The translations under genes were made by a program, and so were the position numbers. Under the pieces are notes generated by a model that was not told the origin of the DNA, made no database searches, and saw only the letters and a program-made list of their open reading frames with translations. DNA of 61,193 bases from Calditrichota bacterium (GTDB taxonomy: Bacteria > Electryoneota > AABM5-125-24 > Hatepunaeales > Hatepunaeaceae): contig JABGPL010000016.1 of the NCBI GenBank assembly GCA_018644935.1, positions 1-61,193 on the forward strand, read 5' to 3'. This document shows positions 45,593 through 54,783 of the stretch, piece by piece. Numbering within the stretch: the first letter of the stretch is position 1; each line of letters opens with the position of its first letter.

Positions 45593-46444
45593 ATGCAGAT
45601 ACGTACTGGACTAATTGCGTTGATTCTGACGATCGTTTTGTTATTATCAAGCAGCGCACCAAGTGTTGCAGCTGACCGGATGACATACGACGAGTATCTG
45701 ACTCAATTAAAGTCCTATCAAGATCGTGAAGCGAGAGCGAACGAATCTATTGCTGAAGAAAACAAGATCATTGAAGAACTCAGAAGACAGATTTCAGAGT
45801 TAGATCAGCAGATAGAGAATAAATGGAATCAGATTTTTGCAGAACTTGGAATTACACGTGCCGAGTATGAGCAATATCTCAGTGAAATAGCTGCTGTCGA
45901 AAATCGCATAAGCAATTTGGAGCGGTTAAGTCCTGACAGACTCTTAGAGCGAGCTGACGAATTGGATGAGTTAGGTGCGAGAATAGCGGAGCTTTCAAAT
46001 GCTCCGGCTGGACAGCTTAGTTATCCTAAGGGACAGTTGTCTAAGTTGAAAGGCAGAATTGAAAGACTGAAGAAAGCTCTTCCAAAGCCTAAAAATGATA
46101 GCTATACTGTTGTCCGTGGGGATCATCTCTGGCGGATTTCAGGTAGAAAAGCAATCTTCAATGATCCTTGGAAATGGATGCGAATTTATAGTGCAAACCG
46201 TGAGACGATTAAAGATCCAGATCTGATATATCCGGAACAACGTCTTATGATTCCCAGACAACTTGGTCGGGATGACCATTTGGTTGCACGAGGTGAGTAT
46301 CTTTCTAAAATAGCTGGATATGCACAGGTATATGGTGACCCGTTCAAGTGGACGAAGATTTATCAGGCAAACAAAGCAGATGGATTTATTCAGGACCCGA
46401 ACCTGATTTATCCGGAACAGATTCTATCTATTCCAAGAAATTAA
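45593..46444 (+). CDS. exported protein with coiled coil and two LysM-type domains
   Basis: A protein of about 283 aa. The ATG at 45593 follows GGAGGAAGG; a GTG at 45572 is weaker. Signal peptide (LIALILTIVLLLSSSAPSVA), a coiled-coil region (about 35-150, Glu/Leu/Arg-rich), then two LysM-like units of about 55 residues each: SYTVVRGDHLWRISGRKAIF running to YPEQRLMIPRQ, and HLVARGEYLSKIAGYAQVYG running to YPEQILSIPRN. LysM domains bind peptidoglycan glycans. The gene lies 24 bp after the small lipoprotein gene and before a terminator. A structural wall-binding role is likely; no hydrolase domain is present. Confidence 0.8.
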   Translation: MQIRTGLIALILTIVLLLSSSAPSVAADRMTYDEYLTQLKSYQDREARANESIAEENKIIEELRRQISELDQQIENKWNQIFAELGITRAEYEQYLSEIAAVENRISNLERLSPDRLLERADELDELGARIAELSNAPAGQLSYPKGQLSKLKGRIERLKKALPKPKNDSYTVVRGDHLWRISGRKAIFNDPWKWMRIYSANRETIKDPDLIYPEQRLMIPRQLGRDDHLVARGEYLSKIAGYAQVYGDPFKWTKIYQANKADGFIQDPNLIYPEQILSIPRN

Positions 46445-46531
46445 TTTTTCTTAGACTCTATAGCATCTATTGCGGAAAAGGGGGGACTGCAATTCACTAC
46501 GTTCTCATTCAGGGACGTTGAAGGATATAGT

Positions 46532-46577
46532 ATGCCCTTATTTGCTGAATTATCAGTAGATAGGGGCATTTTTTTTT
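46532..46577 (+). terminator. probable rho-independent terminator
   Basis: ATGCCC (46532-46537) pairs with GGGCAT (46564-46569), with a long loop, followed by nine consecutive Ts (46569-46577). It would end the lipoprotein-LysM transcript. The coding sequence of PhoH begins immediately after it. Confidence 0.6.
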
Positions 46578-46598
46578 GTATTTCAGCCAGGCAGACGA

Positions 46599-47558
46599 AT
46601 CAATCAGATAGATTTTACAATAGAGAATGATATATTCCCACGACTTTTAGGGGTCGGGGACTCTAATCTCAGGTATCTGGAAACGCATTTCCAATCTCAG
46701 ATTACGGTTCGTGGCGGAAAACTAATTATCCAGGGGCCAGCAGATGAAGCTGACAAGATAAAGAGGGTCTTTCTCGATCTAGCTGCGCTGTACAAAGATC
46801 GCAAGCAGGTGACGATTGAGGACATTGACACCGTCCTACGACTTGCCGGAGTTCACGCTGGACCTGAAAGTCAGGAGTCTGGAAAAGAAAAACCACTGAT
46901 CCTGGATGTTCCTCGGGGACCTATTCGGACACGAGGAAAACGCCAGTCTGGGTATATTAGGTCAATGGAAAAGAATCCCATTGTTTTTTCTACCGGACCG
47001 GCAGGAACTGGGAAAACTTATCTTGCCGTTGCAATGGCCGTAGACCGCTTTCAAAGAAAGTTGGTTGAGAAGATAATCCTCGTTAGGCCTGTTGTTGAAT
47101 CTGGTGAAAATCTTGGTTTTCTCCCTGGAGATATTCTTGAAAAGGTTGACCCATATTTCCGTCCTCTCTACGATGCTCTTGATGATATGATTTCACGTGA
47201 GAATGTCAGGCGGTTAATTGAAAAAGGGCACATCGAGGTTGCGCCACTTGCCTATATGCGTGGCCGGACATTAAATCGAGCATTTGTTATTCTTGATGAA
47301 GCTCAAAATACAACCTCAGGACAGATGAAGATGTTTCTTACTCGTCTTGGAGCTGAATCCAGAGCTGTTCTAACAGGTGACTTAAGTCAGGTTGATTTAC
47401 CTACATCAACTTTATCAGGATTGGAAGAAGCAAAAGGCATTTTGACCGGAATCAATGGGATCGGATTCATCGAATTCAATGAAAATGATGTGGTGCGGCA
47501 CAAGTTGGTAGCAGATATTCTCAGAGCTTACAAGGCAAAGGCCGCAGAAAGTGAGTGA
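46599..47558 (+). CDS. phoH: PhoH family ATPase, apparently with a non-standard start codon
   Basis: The P-loop protein PhoH: STGPAGTGKTYLAVAMAV as Walker A, FVILDEAQNTTSGQMKMFLT as Walker B, and RAVLTGDLSQVDLPTST. The first ATG, GTG or TTG in frame is the GTG at 46809, giving only 249 aa, but the family is about 320 aa with an N-terminal KH-like domain. Reading upstream in the same frame gives QIDFTIENDIFPRLLGVGDS, NLRYLETHFQSQITVRGGKL and IIQGPADEADKIKRVFLDL, which is exactly that domain. It begins at an ATC at 46599, with a stop codon further upstream and no standard start. Counted from there the protein is 319 aa, the normal length. It precedes the HD phosphohydrolase and ybeY, the usual order in bacteria, and is linked to RNA metabolism. 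Confidence 0.85.
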   Translation: MNQIDFTIENDIFPRLLGVGDSNLRYLETHFQSQITVRGGKLIIQGPADEADKIKRVFLDLAALYKDRKQVTIEDIDTVLRLAGVHAGPESQESGKEKPLILDVPRGPIRTRGKRQSGYIRSMEKNPIVFSTGPAGTGKTYLAVAMAVDRFQRKLVEKIILVRPVVESGENLGFLPGDILEKVDPYFRPLYDALDDMISRENVRRLIEKGHIEVAPLAYMRGRTLNRAFVILDEAQNTTSGQMKMFLTRLGAESRAVLTGDLSQVDLPTSTLSGLEEAKGILTGINGIGFIEFNENDVVRHKLVADILRAYKAKAAESE

Positions 47559-49902
47559 GCACGTTTCAGAAAATCCAAATCCAAAGGAAATATTTTGGTG
47601 GCACTGGGTTTCGGGGTTTGTGCTTGCAGTTCTCCTGACCTTTCTTGCTCCTCGGGGAAAATCTCCAGAGTTTTCGCATCTGGTAGAAGGGAGCATATCT
47701 CAAACTAAGATCATTGCTCCATTTGACTTTGAAGTTCTTAAAATGCCTGAAGACATTACTGCCGAAAGGCGTGAGTCTGCAGAAAGTGTTTTACCAGTTG
47801 TCATTAAAGTCGATTCTGTTGGTGATATGTATCGACGTGAGATACTGGTTTTTGCGACAGAGATACACAAGGTGTTTTCAAATCTCTCGAACAATTTTTA
47901 TCGCGCTAAAATGTATGTTGGAGAGGATTCAGTACCATCGATTTCACCGGAAGACTATTCTATTTATAAGGATGGAGTTAATGGATTATTCTCACGATTC
48001 GGCTTTCGGTTAAGCAATGAAAGCTGGGATTTTCTGACAGCGCTTTTTCTTTTTGACAGGGAAACTGAACCGAACTTATATTTCCGTTATTTCGAGATTG
48101 TGCTCGAGGGAATTCTTCGTGATGTTTACGGTCAGGGAATAATCAATGTTCCGAAATCGCAGCTTACTCATGAATCGGGAAAGTTGGTGGTCAGTTACAA
48201 AGGAGTTGAAGATACTGCAGCTCTGGATCGCTTACTTACTCCAGATGAAGCACTCGGCCGAATTTCTGTGTTGCTTCCCGAGAAAACTTCGGGAGGTGCA
48301 TTTCCTGAAGGGGTGATTAGTGCAGCTTATGAGATGCTGCAGCCATTCATATCTTCAAACATTATATTCGATGCATCAGAAACCCAAAGGCGACGCACCA
48401 ACGCAATTAACAAGGTTCCAACTGCCTCCGGATTTGTAAAGCAGGATGAACTTATAATTGATAGAAATATCCGTGTTACTCATGAGCATGTTTTAAAGCT
48501 CAATTCCCTTGCGACGATACGAGCTGAACGGGAGCTGGAAAAGGGTGGTGCAACAGCACCATTACAGATTATCGGGCATTTTATACTTGTGGTAATTGTT
48601 ATTGGATTTTTCTGGTCATATATCTATAATGTTCGCAGGGTGATTTGGTTAGATTGGAAACTGATGGTTTTGATTGTTATTTTGCTCAGTATGGTGCATC
48701 TATACGAAGTATATGTGCCGATTCAATATGAGCTTTCAAACTATCTATTTCTGGCTGCGGTGCTGGCAATGTTGCTGGGAATACTTATAGATCATGGGGT
48801 GGCACTTGTCGGGATTGTAGTAATGGCACTAATATCCGGCTTGTTACACGGAAATGATTATACAATAACATTTAGCATTATAGTCATAGGAGGAATATCT
48901 GTCAGGGCTATTCGTCATGTGACAACTCGTGGTGATGTTATGCGAGTCACTATTTATCTTGCAGCAACATTTTTGCCAATGGTAGCCGCATTTCATTTTA
49001 TACGGTATACTGTTGATGCAAAAATATGGATAGATTTATTGTTGGCTTGCGTAAATTCTGTGTTTTCACCCATACTCGTATTAGGATTGGTATTTATATT
49101 TGAGAAGTTCTTTAAAATCACAACAGATTTGTCCCTGCTTGAATTGGTGGATTTAAATCGTCCGTTGCTAAGAGAGCTTGCAATAAAGTCACCGGGTACT
49201 TATCATCACAGTATTATGGTTGGCAGTCTTGCAGAAACAGCAGCACGCGCTATTGGAGCAAATGCCCTTCTAACGAGGGCAGGAGCATATTATCATGACA
49301 TTGGTAAGATGGATGATCGGGACTTTTTCATCGAGAATCAGGAATCGGGGAGTGTAAATCCCCACGATCAACTGCCTCCGTCTAAATCTGCTGAAATAGT
49401 TATCAATCATGTGATTCGTGGATTGAAACTTGCGGAAGAATACGGTCTTCCGCCTCAGGTAAAAGACTTTATTGTGGAGCATCATGGTCGCACCAGAATA
49501 GCATATTTCTATGCCAAGGCTGTTGGGGAGATCGGTGATGATGTGAATCCCGATTTGTACCTTTATCCCGGACCGAACCCGCAGAGCAGGGAAACAGGAA
49601 TTTTAATGCTCGCGGATGTTGTAGAGGCTGCTACACGAACGATTGAGATTGATAATAATATGGATTTGACGTTAGCCGTTGATAGTCTGATCAAAAAGAG
49701 AATTGCCGAAGGGGCTTTAGAAGAGTGTCCTCTGACATTAAAAGAAATTGGGCAGATTCAAAAAGCGTTTGTGCAAGTGCTGGTTGGTATTCACCATCAG
49801 AGGATAAAGTATCCGGATCAGAAAGTTACTGTTGATAGTCAATCGGACGACCCTTCAAGTGAAAATAGCCATTTGAAGCAAGGTGAAGGTCAAAGTGGAT
49901 AA
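47551..49902 (+). CDS. 7TM-HD membrane phosphohydrolase (PgpH/YqfF-like)
   Basis: A 783-aa protein with an N-terminal membrane helix (about 8-26), an extracytoplasmic 7TMR-HDED domain (to about 320), seven membrane helices (about 335-535) and a C-terminal HD domain. The metal-binding motifs are SPGTYHHSIMVGSLAETAAR and AGAYYHDIGKMDD, then VEHHGRTRIAYFYAKA. PgpH relatives hydrolyse cyclic di-AMP; that this one does so is inferred from the architecture. Its start overlaps the phoH stop by eight bases and its stop overlaps ybeY, as in the conserved phoH-HD-ybeY block. Confidence 0.9.
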   Translation: MSEHVSENPNPKEIFWWHWVSGFVLAVLLTFLAPRGKSPEFSHLVEGSISQTKIIAPFDFEVLKMPEDITAERRESAESVLPVVIKVDSVGDMYRREILVFATEIHKVFSNLSNNFYRAKMYVGEDSVPSISPEDYSIYKDGVNGLFSRFGFRLSNESWDFLTALFLFDRETEPNLYFRYFEIVLEGILRDVYGQGIINVPKSQLTHESGKLVVSYKGVEDTAALDRLLTPDEALGRISVLLPEKTSGGAFPEGVISAAYEMLQPFISSNIIFDASETQRRRTNAINKVPTASGFVKQDELIIDRNIRVTHEHVLKLNSLATIRAERELEKGGATAPLQIIGHFILVVIVIGFFWSYIYNVRRVIWLDWKLMVLIVILLSMVHLYEVYVPIQYELSNYLFLAAVLAMLLGILIDHGVALVGIVVMALISGLLHGNDYTITFSIIVIGGISVRAIRHVTTRGDVMRVTIYLAATFLPMVAAFHFIRYTVDAKIWIDLLLACVNSVFSPILVLGLVFIFEKFFKITTDLSLLELVDLNRPLLRELAIKSPGTYHHSIMVGSLAETAARAIGANALLTRAGAYYHDIGKMDDRDFFIENQESGSVNPHDQLPPSKSAEIVINHVIRGLKLAEEYGLPPQVKDFIVEHHGRTRIAYFYAKAVGEIGDDVNPDLYLYPGPNPQSRETGILMLADVVEAATRTIEIDNNMDLTLAVDSLIKKRIAEGALEECPLTLKEIGQIQKAFVQVLVGIHHQRIKYPDQKVTVDSQSDDPSSENSHLKQGEGQSG

Positions 49903-50371
49903 TGGGGGTGAAATCTCTGCGGAAGTTGAAGAGCTTTCTGCTGGGTCAACTACGGTTGTTTTTACGACGAAAAGCGGATCACGACTTTTAGCGGAGAGGA
50001 TTTTACTACTCACTCACCGCATTGCTGGAACTGAAGCTCGAGAGGTCAGAGCGGTAAATGTTGTCATTACAGACGATGCTTACCTTCACAATCTGAACAG
50101 GGATTACAAGAAAAAAGATCAACCGACTGATGTATTGTCTTTCAATCTGGCGGATTCGACCGACAATCACATAGAAGGTGATATATACATAAGTTTAGAT
50201 AGTGCAGAATTGCAGGCGAAAGAAAGAAACGAAAAAATTGAAACAGAAGTAATACGTTTAGCTGCTCATGGATTTCTGCATTTGTGTGGCTGGACGCATG
50301 ATGACGATGTCTCGCTGCGATCCATGATGGATCGTGGGGAGAAAGAACTGATATCTGTGTTATTACGGTAA
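49883..50371 (+). CDS. ybeY: endoribonuclease YbeY
   Basis: A 162-aa metallo-RNase with the signature HGFLHLCGWTHDDD, which keeps the three zinc-binding histidines in H-x3-H-x5-H spacing; Trp-Thr replaces the usual Tyr-Asp before the third His. DYKKKDQPTDVLSFNL is the other conserved block. It matures 16S rRNA 3' ends and takes part in ribosome quality control. GTG start at 49883 overlapping the HD gene; GTG at 49895 is an alternative. Confidence 0.92.
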   Translation: MKVKVDNGGEISAEVEELSAGSTTVVFTTKSGSRLLAERILLLTHRIAGTEAREVRAVNVVITDDAYLHNLNRDYKKKDQPTDVLSFNLADSTDNHIEGDIYISLDSAELQAKERNEKIETEVIRLAAHGFLHLCGWTHDDDVSLRSMMDRGEKELISVLLR

Positions 50372-50375
50372 GGCA

Positions 50376-51668
50376 TTGGATAGCGACATATGGATAAGGC
50401 TTGCAGTAGTTTTTCTACTGCTGCTACTTTCTGCATTTTTCTCAAGTGTTGAAAGTGCATATTATTCTTTAAGCCGCAGTGTTCTGGACAGGATGCGAGG
50501 GTCTTCTGATCCACGGTCCAGACGCGCAGCGAAACTGATGGAAAAACCGAGATTACTGCTGTCGGTGATTCTAACTGGTAACACTGCTGTTAATACAGCA
50601 GCCGCCGCTATTGCTGCATTAGTCGCAGCAGAGGCCGCATTGGAATTCGGGATGAGCTCCGAGTTGGCAGTATTAATTGAGGTCGCTGTGATGTCAGCGA
50701 TGATTTTGCTACTCGCTGAGCTTGTACCAAAATTTATGGCATTACGAGACCCAGAAAAGTGGGCGGTTAAAACATCTTCGATTGTCTTAGCGCTCAGGGT
50801 TATGCTGGCACCACTTGCATATCCATTATCATGGTTAACTTCTTCTCTTTCTCACATGATGGGAATTGAGCTGCAGAGCGTTACAACCATGTCTGAGTCT
50901 GAGATTCGAGCGTTGGTGCAAGTCGGTCATGAGCGTGGTGAGCTCGAGATTGAAGAGCGGAGAATGATTAACTCAATCTTTGAATTTGGCGATACTACTG
51001 TGCGTGAAATAATGGTCCCAAGGATTGATATTGTCGCAGCAGAGGCAAATACTCCACTCGATGAACTCCTTGATCTTGTTATAAATCAGGGGCATTCAAG
51101 GATTCCCGTTTACGAAGATACGATTGATAATATCATCGGGCTGATGTATGCCAAGGATTTGATAGCGGCTACAAGGACTTCAAAGACTTTTAATCTGAAA
51201 GCAATGATCCGCCCAAACACGTTCTTTGTACCAGAAGAGAAGAAAATCGATGATTTGCTCCATGAATTTCAACTCAAAAAGATTCATATGGCAATTATTG
51301 TGGATGAATATGGTGGAGTCGACGGTCTTGTTACAATGGAAGATATTATTGAAGAGATCGTTGGTGAAATTCAGGATGAATATGATAGTGAACAACCTCT
51401 TGTTAAAAGGCTCGATGAAAAGACTATTCTTGCCAATGGATTGTTGAGTATCTCTGAATTTAATGAGATGCAGGGTTTTGAGGTAGTGCAGGAGAGTGAG
51501 GCCTACGACACGATTGCAGGGTTTGTATACAAAGAGCTTGGGGTTGTCCCGAAAGTGAAGCAGGACTTTGAATTCAATGGATTTCGGTTTATTGTTGACG
51601 AGGTCATCGGTAAGCGAATCACTCGAATCCGAATTGTAAAGGAAGGTGGAGTATTCGAAGGTGATTGA
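50376..51668 (+). CDS. CNNM/CorC-HlyC family transporter with CBS pair
   Basis: A 430-aa protein: DUF21 membrane domain with about four helices (about 5-180, AVVFLLLLLSAFFSSVESAY at the start), two CBS domains (EIMVPRIDIVAAEANTPLDE and HMAIIVDEYGGVDGLVTMED) and a C-terminal CorC_HlyC domain (about 345-425). These proteins export magnesium or cobalt, or are called hemolysin C-like. TTG start at 50376, five bases after ybeY; the ybeY-CorC pairing is common. Confidence 0.9.
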   Translation: MDSDIWIRLAVVFLLLLLSAFFSSVESAYYSLSRSVLDRMRGSSDPRSRRAAKLMEKPRLLLSVILTGNTAVNTAAAAIAALVAAEAALEFGMSSELAVLIEVAVMSAMILLLAELVPKFMALRDPEKWAVKTSSIVLALRVMLAPLAYPLSWLTSSLSHMMGIELQSVTTMSESEIRALVQVGHERGELEIEERRMINSIFEFGDTTVREIMVPRIDIVAAEANTPLDELLDLVINQGHSRIPVYEDTIDNIIGLMYAKDLIAATRTSKTFNLKAMIRPNTFFVPEEKKIDDLLHEFQLKKIHMAIIVDEYGGVDGLVTMEDIIEEIVGEIQDEYDSEQPLVKRLDEKTILANGLLSISEFNEMQGFEVVQESEAYDTIAGFVYKELGVVPKVKQDFEFNGFRFIVDEVIGKRITRIRIVKEGGVFEGD

Positions 51669-52203
51669 TCGCTCCCGAAATTTTATCAGGCATTTCGCTG
51701 CCGGCATTATGGTTCGGAAAGAGGTTAAGTTAAATACTCCATATGAGATCTCTTTGCAGAACATCTGGGAAGATATTCATCATTGTATTGTTTGCTGGCC
51801 CGAAGCTGGAATTGATGTGATGGCTGCAGAACTTGTATTCAGAAAGTTGAGAAACAGATTTCAATTTTCTGCAATAACAGTAATTGCACTGCCAGGAATG
51901 GGAGCTTCACCACCGGATTTTGGAATAGACGTATTTGAAATTGGGGCTGATGAGTTCACTTTTTACGGCGCTCCCAACGGCAAACTAAAATCCAGACTAA
52001 GAGGTTTGAAAGCTGATCTTGCAGTAGATCTGTCTCCTGAGTACAATCCGCTTTCAGCATATTGTTGTGCTGCATCCGGAGCGAGGATAAGGATTGGATT
52101 TGCAACGACAGAAGACGAATTTGTCTATAATGTTCAAATAGCTCCCAATCAAGAGAGATCAGGGATCGACCGTTATCGAGTTCTTGCGACATATATTGGG
52201 TAA
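51661..52203 (+). CDS. glycosyltransferase family 9-like or DUF6913-like protein
   Basis: A protein of about 180 aa. GTG at 51661 (GGAG nine bases upstream) is preferred over GTG at 51646. It overlaps the CorC-like stop by eight bases. Rossmann-like strands can be seen (HHCIVCWPEAGIDVMAAEL, SAITVIALPGMG) and the pattern LKADLAVDLSPEYNPLSAYC, CAASGARIRIGF, which recalls the N-terminal half of heptosyltransferases. It is half the length of a normal GT9 enzyme and lacks the nucleotide-sugar domain, so it may be a degenerate or single-domain relative; function unknown. Confidence 0.55.
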   Translation: MIDRSRNFIRHFAAGIMVRKEVKLNTPYEISLQNIWEDIHHCIVCWPEAGIDVMAAELVFRKLRNRFQFSAITVIALPGMGASPPDFGIDVFEIGADEFTFYGAPNGKLKSRLRGLKADLAVDLSPEYNPLSAYCCAASGARIRIGFATTEDEFVYNVQIAPNQERSGIDRYRVLATYIG

Positions 52204-52219
52204 CGAATTTATGTGCAAT

Positions 52220-52243
52220 CGCAAGCGGGGATGCTTGCGCTAC
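52220..52243 (-). repeat. REP-like hairpin with GTAG foot, family C copy 1
   Basis: On the minus strand: GTAG then CGCAAGCATCCCCGCTTGCG, a hairpin with 7-bp arms. A related copy with compensating changes lies at 60001-60023, both continuing into ACTG/CAGT at the foot. Confidence 0.7.
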
Positions 52244-52279
52244 TGGTGTCGCAGAATCCGATGTTAAAAAAGATAGTTA

Positions 52280-54781
52280 ATGTATCTAAATAAAACAGTA
52301 CCATTAAGACCTGGAACAACAATTGAGAGACCGGCGCGTTATCTGGGAGGTGAATATAATTCACGTAAACCCAGAGAATACGCAGATTTTCGGATTTGTC
52401 TTGTTTTTCCTGATCTTTATGAGATAGGGATATCCTATTACGGATATCAAATTCTGTACCATCTGTTCAATCAGATTGAGGGTGTTGTCTGTGAACGAGC
52501 ATATCTTCCCTGGCAAGATATGCAAAAAGAATTAGTTAACAGAGGCCAGCACCTTTGCAGTCTGGAGAGTAATCGACCGCTGAAGGATTTTGATGCCATT
52601 GGCATAACACTCCAGACTGAATTGCATTACCCCGGTGTTGTAAAAATCCTTGATCTCGCAGGAATTCCAAGATATGCGCGAGATCGAAAGCAAGCTAATG
52701 ACCGTACAGGAACAGACTACCCAATAGTATTGGGAGGTGGTCCCTGTGCGTTTCACCCGGAACCGGTGGCATTGTTTTTTGATGCTTTTTTAGTCGGCGA
52801 CGGGGAAGACGCTGTGTCAGAAATTACAGAGATGATGCGTAAACGAGAGTTTAAAAAATCATCACTCGATGACAAGTGGCATAGGCTTGCTCAACTTGAT
52901 GGGATTTATGTACCGGGACTATATCGACCGGATAAGACCGATCCTCGACAATTGTTGCCTGATACCGGCGCCCGTGCTCGGATCAGAGCTCGCACAGTTG
53001 TTGAGTTAAAATCGGAATTCTATCCTGCGAGGCCTATCGTATCCTCAATACGAGGAACGCATGACAGGCTTACCGTCGAGATTATGAGAGGGTGTACACA
53101 AGGCTGCCGATTTTGCCAGGCTGGGATGCTTCACCGTCCCGTGCGCGAAAGACCAGTACTTGAGATTGTCGAGCAGATAGTCTCTGGCCTTGCCAATACC
53201 GGGTGGGATGAAATTGGTTTACTATCTCTTTCCACCTCTGATTACAGCCAACTGCGGCCATTGCTTCAAATACTTTCAGATCGGTTAGCAGCAAAAGGTG
53301 AAAACAATGGAGGGACAAGAGCCACTTTAGCTTATCCTTCATTACGGCCGTCTTCTTTTACAGATGAGATGGCTGCGATTGATACAGGCGGAAAAAAAAC
53401 GACCCTTACTTTTGCCATTGAAGCGGGGAGTGAGAGGTTACGAGCTGTAATCAACAAAGCCGTTCGTGAAGAGGAATTGTTCGATGCTGTTAATCGAGCT
53501 TATCAGTACGGATGGAACGCAGTAAAACTCTATTTTATGATTGGTTTGCCTACTGAGTCAGGCAGCGATATTGAAGAGGGAGCGAGATTGGTGAGCCGAT
53601 TGGCGAGAAAGGTTCCGCGGGGCAGGGAGATCCGGTTCTCAATTTCACCCTTTATCCCGAAACCCCATAGCGTGTTTGCTGGCGAAGGGTACGGTGATAT
53701 CAATCAGTTAATTCAGCGGCAGAGGGAACTCTACCGTTCCTTAAAAGGACGCTGGATTAAAAAGTCCTGGCGTGACCCTGAAGAAAGTATGATCGAGACT
53801 GTTTTAGCTCGAGGTGACAGACGTCTGGCACCAGCAATCGAGGAAATTGCCGAAAGAGGCTACGGACTTGATGGTTGGGGAGACGAGTTTTCAACCCGAA
53901 ACTGGATTGAATCACTGAATCGAAACACCCCCGATTGGCGGAAATTATTAGAGCCATTAACTGAAGGCGAACCGCGACCGTGGGATCATATTACGAAGGG
54001 TATTACCGATCATTTTGTCAAGAAGGATTTGAGTCTGGCTCATTTTGGCGTTAGGATTGAGGATTGCAGGTCAGGTGAATGTACGTTGTGTGGCTTGACA
54101 GGAACCTGTGACCATCTGACTCCAATACCGGATGTTTCGGTTTTACCGGAAAAGGATCATCTGAATGATAAGCCGAGTGGTCAGCCCGGACCTTATTTTT
54201 GGTTTCGATTGAAATTTAGTAAGCTTGGGAAAGCTCGATATCTTGGTCACCATGACTTGATGAGGATTGTCGAGCGTAGTTTACGTCGGGCAGGGTTGGA
54301 ATTGAATTATAGCGAGGGTTTTAATCCTCGACCAAGAGTCAGGTATGGGCCGGCAATTTCGCTTGGGATAGGCATGGCTGAAACCTGGCTGGAGTTTGAA
54401 GCGGCAGATATACCAAATATGTCGACATTCACAAAGGAGACAAAACGGTATTTCCCGCATGGGGTAAAGCCCATTAGTCTGATAAAAATTACTAAGAAGG
54501 GAAACACCGAACCGGGAGAACATCGCAGCTTTAAGCTCCGATTTAATAAGCCGATTCAAATCAGTTCTGGGCAGGGTACTTCTGCTGAAGAGGGGGGCGT
54601 TGTATCCTGGACTATGATCCCGGGGGGGAGAACGATTAATGTAACACTGAAGCGCACGGGCGAGAAAAACAGATTTCCCAAACCGGAAGATGCAATTCGC
54701 ATGATTGCCGGTGAAGGGGAACAAATATGGGATTCTGAGCATGCTCCGGAATTATTGAGCGTGACTCTTTTAGAAACATAA
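52280..54781 (+). CDS. radical SAM protein (TIGR03960 type) fused to a DUF2344 domain
   Basis: An 833-aa protein in two parts. Residues about 1-590 contain a B12-binding-like domain (FPDLYEIGISYYGYQILYHL, IVLGGGPCAFHPEPVALFFD) and a radical SAM barrel whose iron-sulphur motif is MRGCTQGCRFCQ (C-x3-C-x2-C). Residues about 635-833 are a DUF2344/TIGR03936 domain (WFRLKFSKLGKARYLGHHDL, NYSEGFNPRPRVRYGPAISL). In many bacteria these are two adjacent genes, always next to rng-rplU-rpmA as here. The substrate is unknown; the context suggests an RNA or ribosomal target. A Cys-rich stretch (CRSGECTLCGLTGTCD) between the domains may hold a second metal site. Confidence 0.9.
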   Translation: MYLNKTVPLRPGTTIERPARYLGGEYNSRKPREYADFRICLVFPDLYEIGISYYGYQILYHLFNQIEGVVCERAYLPWQDMQKELVNRGQHLCSLESNRPLKDFDAIGITLQTELHYPGVVKILDLAGIPRYARDRKQANDRTGTDYPIVLGGGPCAFHPEPVALFFDAFLVGDGEDAVSEITEMMRKREFKKSSLDDKWHRLAQLDGIYVPGLYRPDKTDPRQLLPDTGARARIRARTVVELKSEFYPARPIVSSIRGTHDRLTVEIMRGCTQGCRFCQAGMLHRPVRERPVLEIVEQIVSGLANTGWDEIGLLSLSTSDYSQLRPLLQILSDRLAAKGENNGGTRATLAYPSLRPSSFTDEMAAIDTGGKKTTLTFAIEAGSERLRAVINKAVREEELFDAVNRAYQYGWNAVKLYFMIGLPTESGSDIEEGARLVSRLARKVPRGREIRFSISPFIPKPHSVFAGEGYGDINQLIQRQRELYRSLKGRWIKKSWRDPEESMIETVLARGDRRLAPAIEEIAERGYGLDGWGDEFSTRNWIESLNRNTPDWRKLLEPLTEGEPRPWDHITKGITDHFVKKDLSLAHFGVRIEDCRSGECTLCGLTGTCDHLTPIPDVSVLPEKDHLNDKPSGQPGPYFWFRLKFSKLGKARYLGHHDLMRIVERSLRRAGLELNYSEGFNPRPRVRYGPAISLGIGMAETWLEFEAADIPNMSTFTKETKRYFPHGVKPISLIKITKKGNTEPGEHRSFKLRFNKPIQISSGQGTSAEEGGVVSWTMIPGGRTINVTLKRTGEKNRFPKPEDAIRMIAGEGEQIWDSEHAPELLSVTLLET

Positions 54782-54783
54782 AA

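Noticed and set aside
51180..51764. 194-codon minus-strand frame
   Set aside because: It lies opposite the well-supported CorC-like gene and shows no signal or family features.
51661..52203. Calling the 180-aa protein a truncated heptosyltransferase pseudogene
   Set aside because: The frame is intact and overlaps its neighbour cleanly, so a short single-domain protein is as likely; left as a low-confidence gene.
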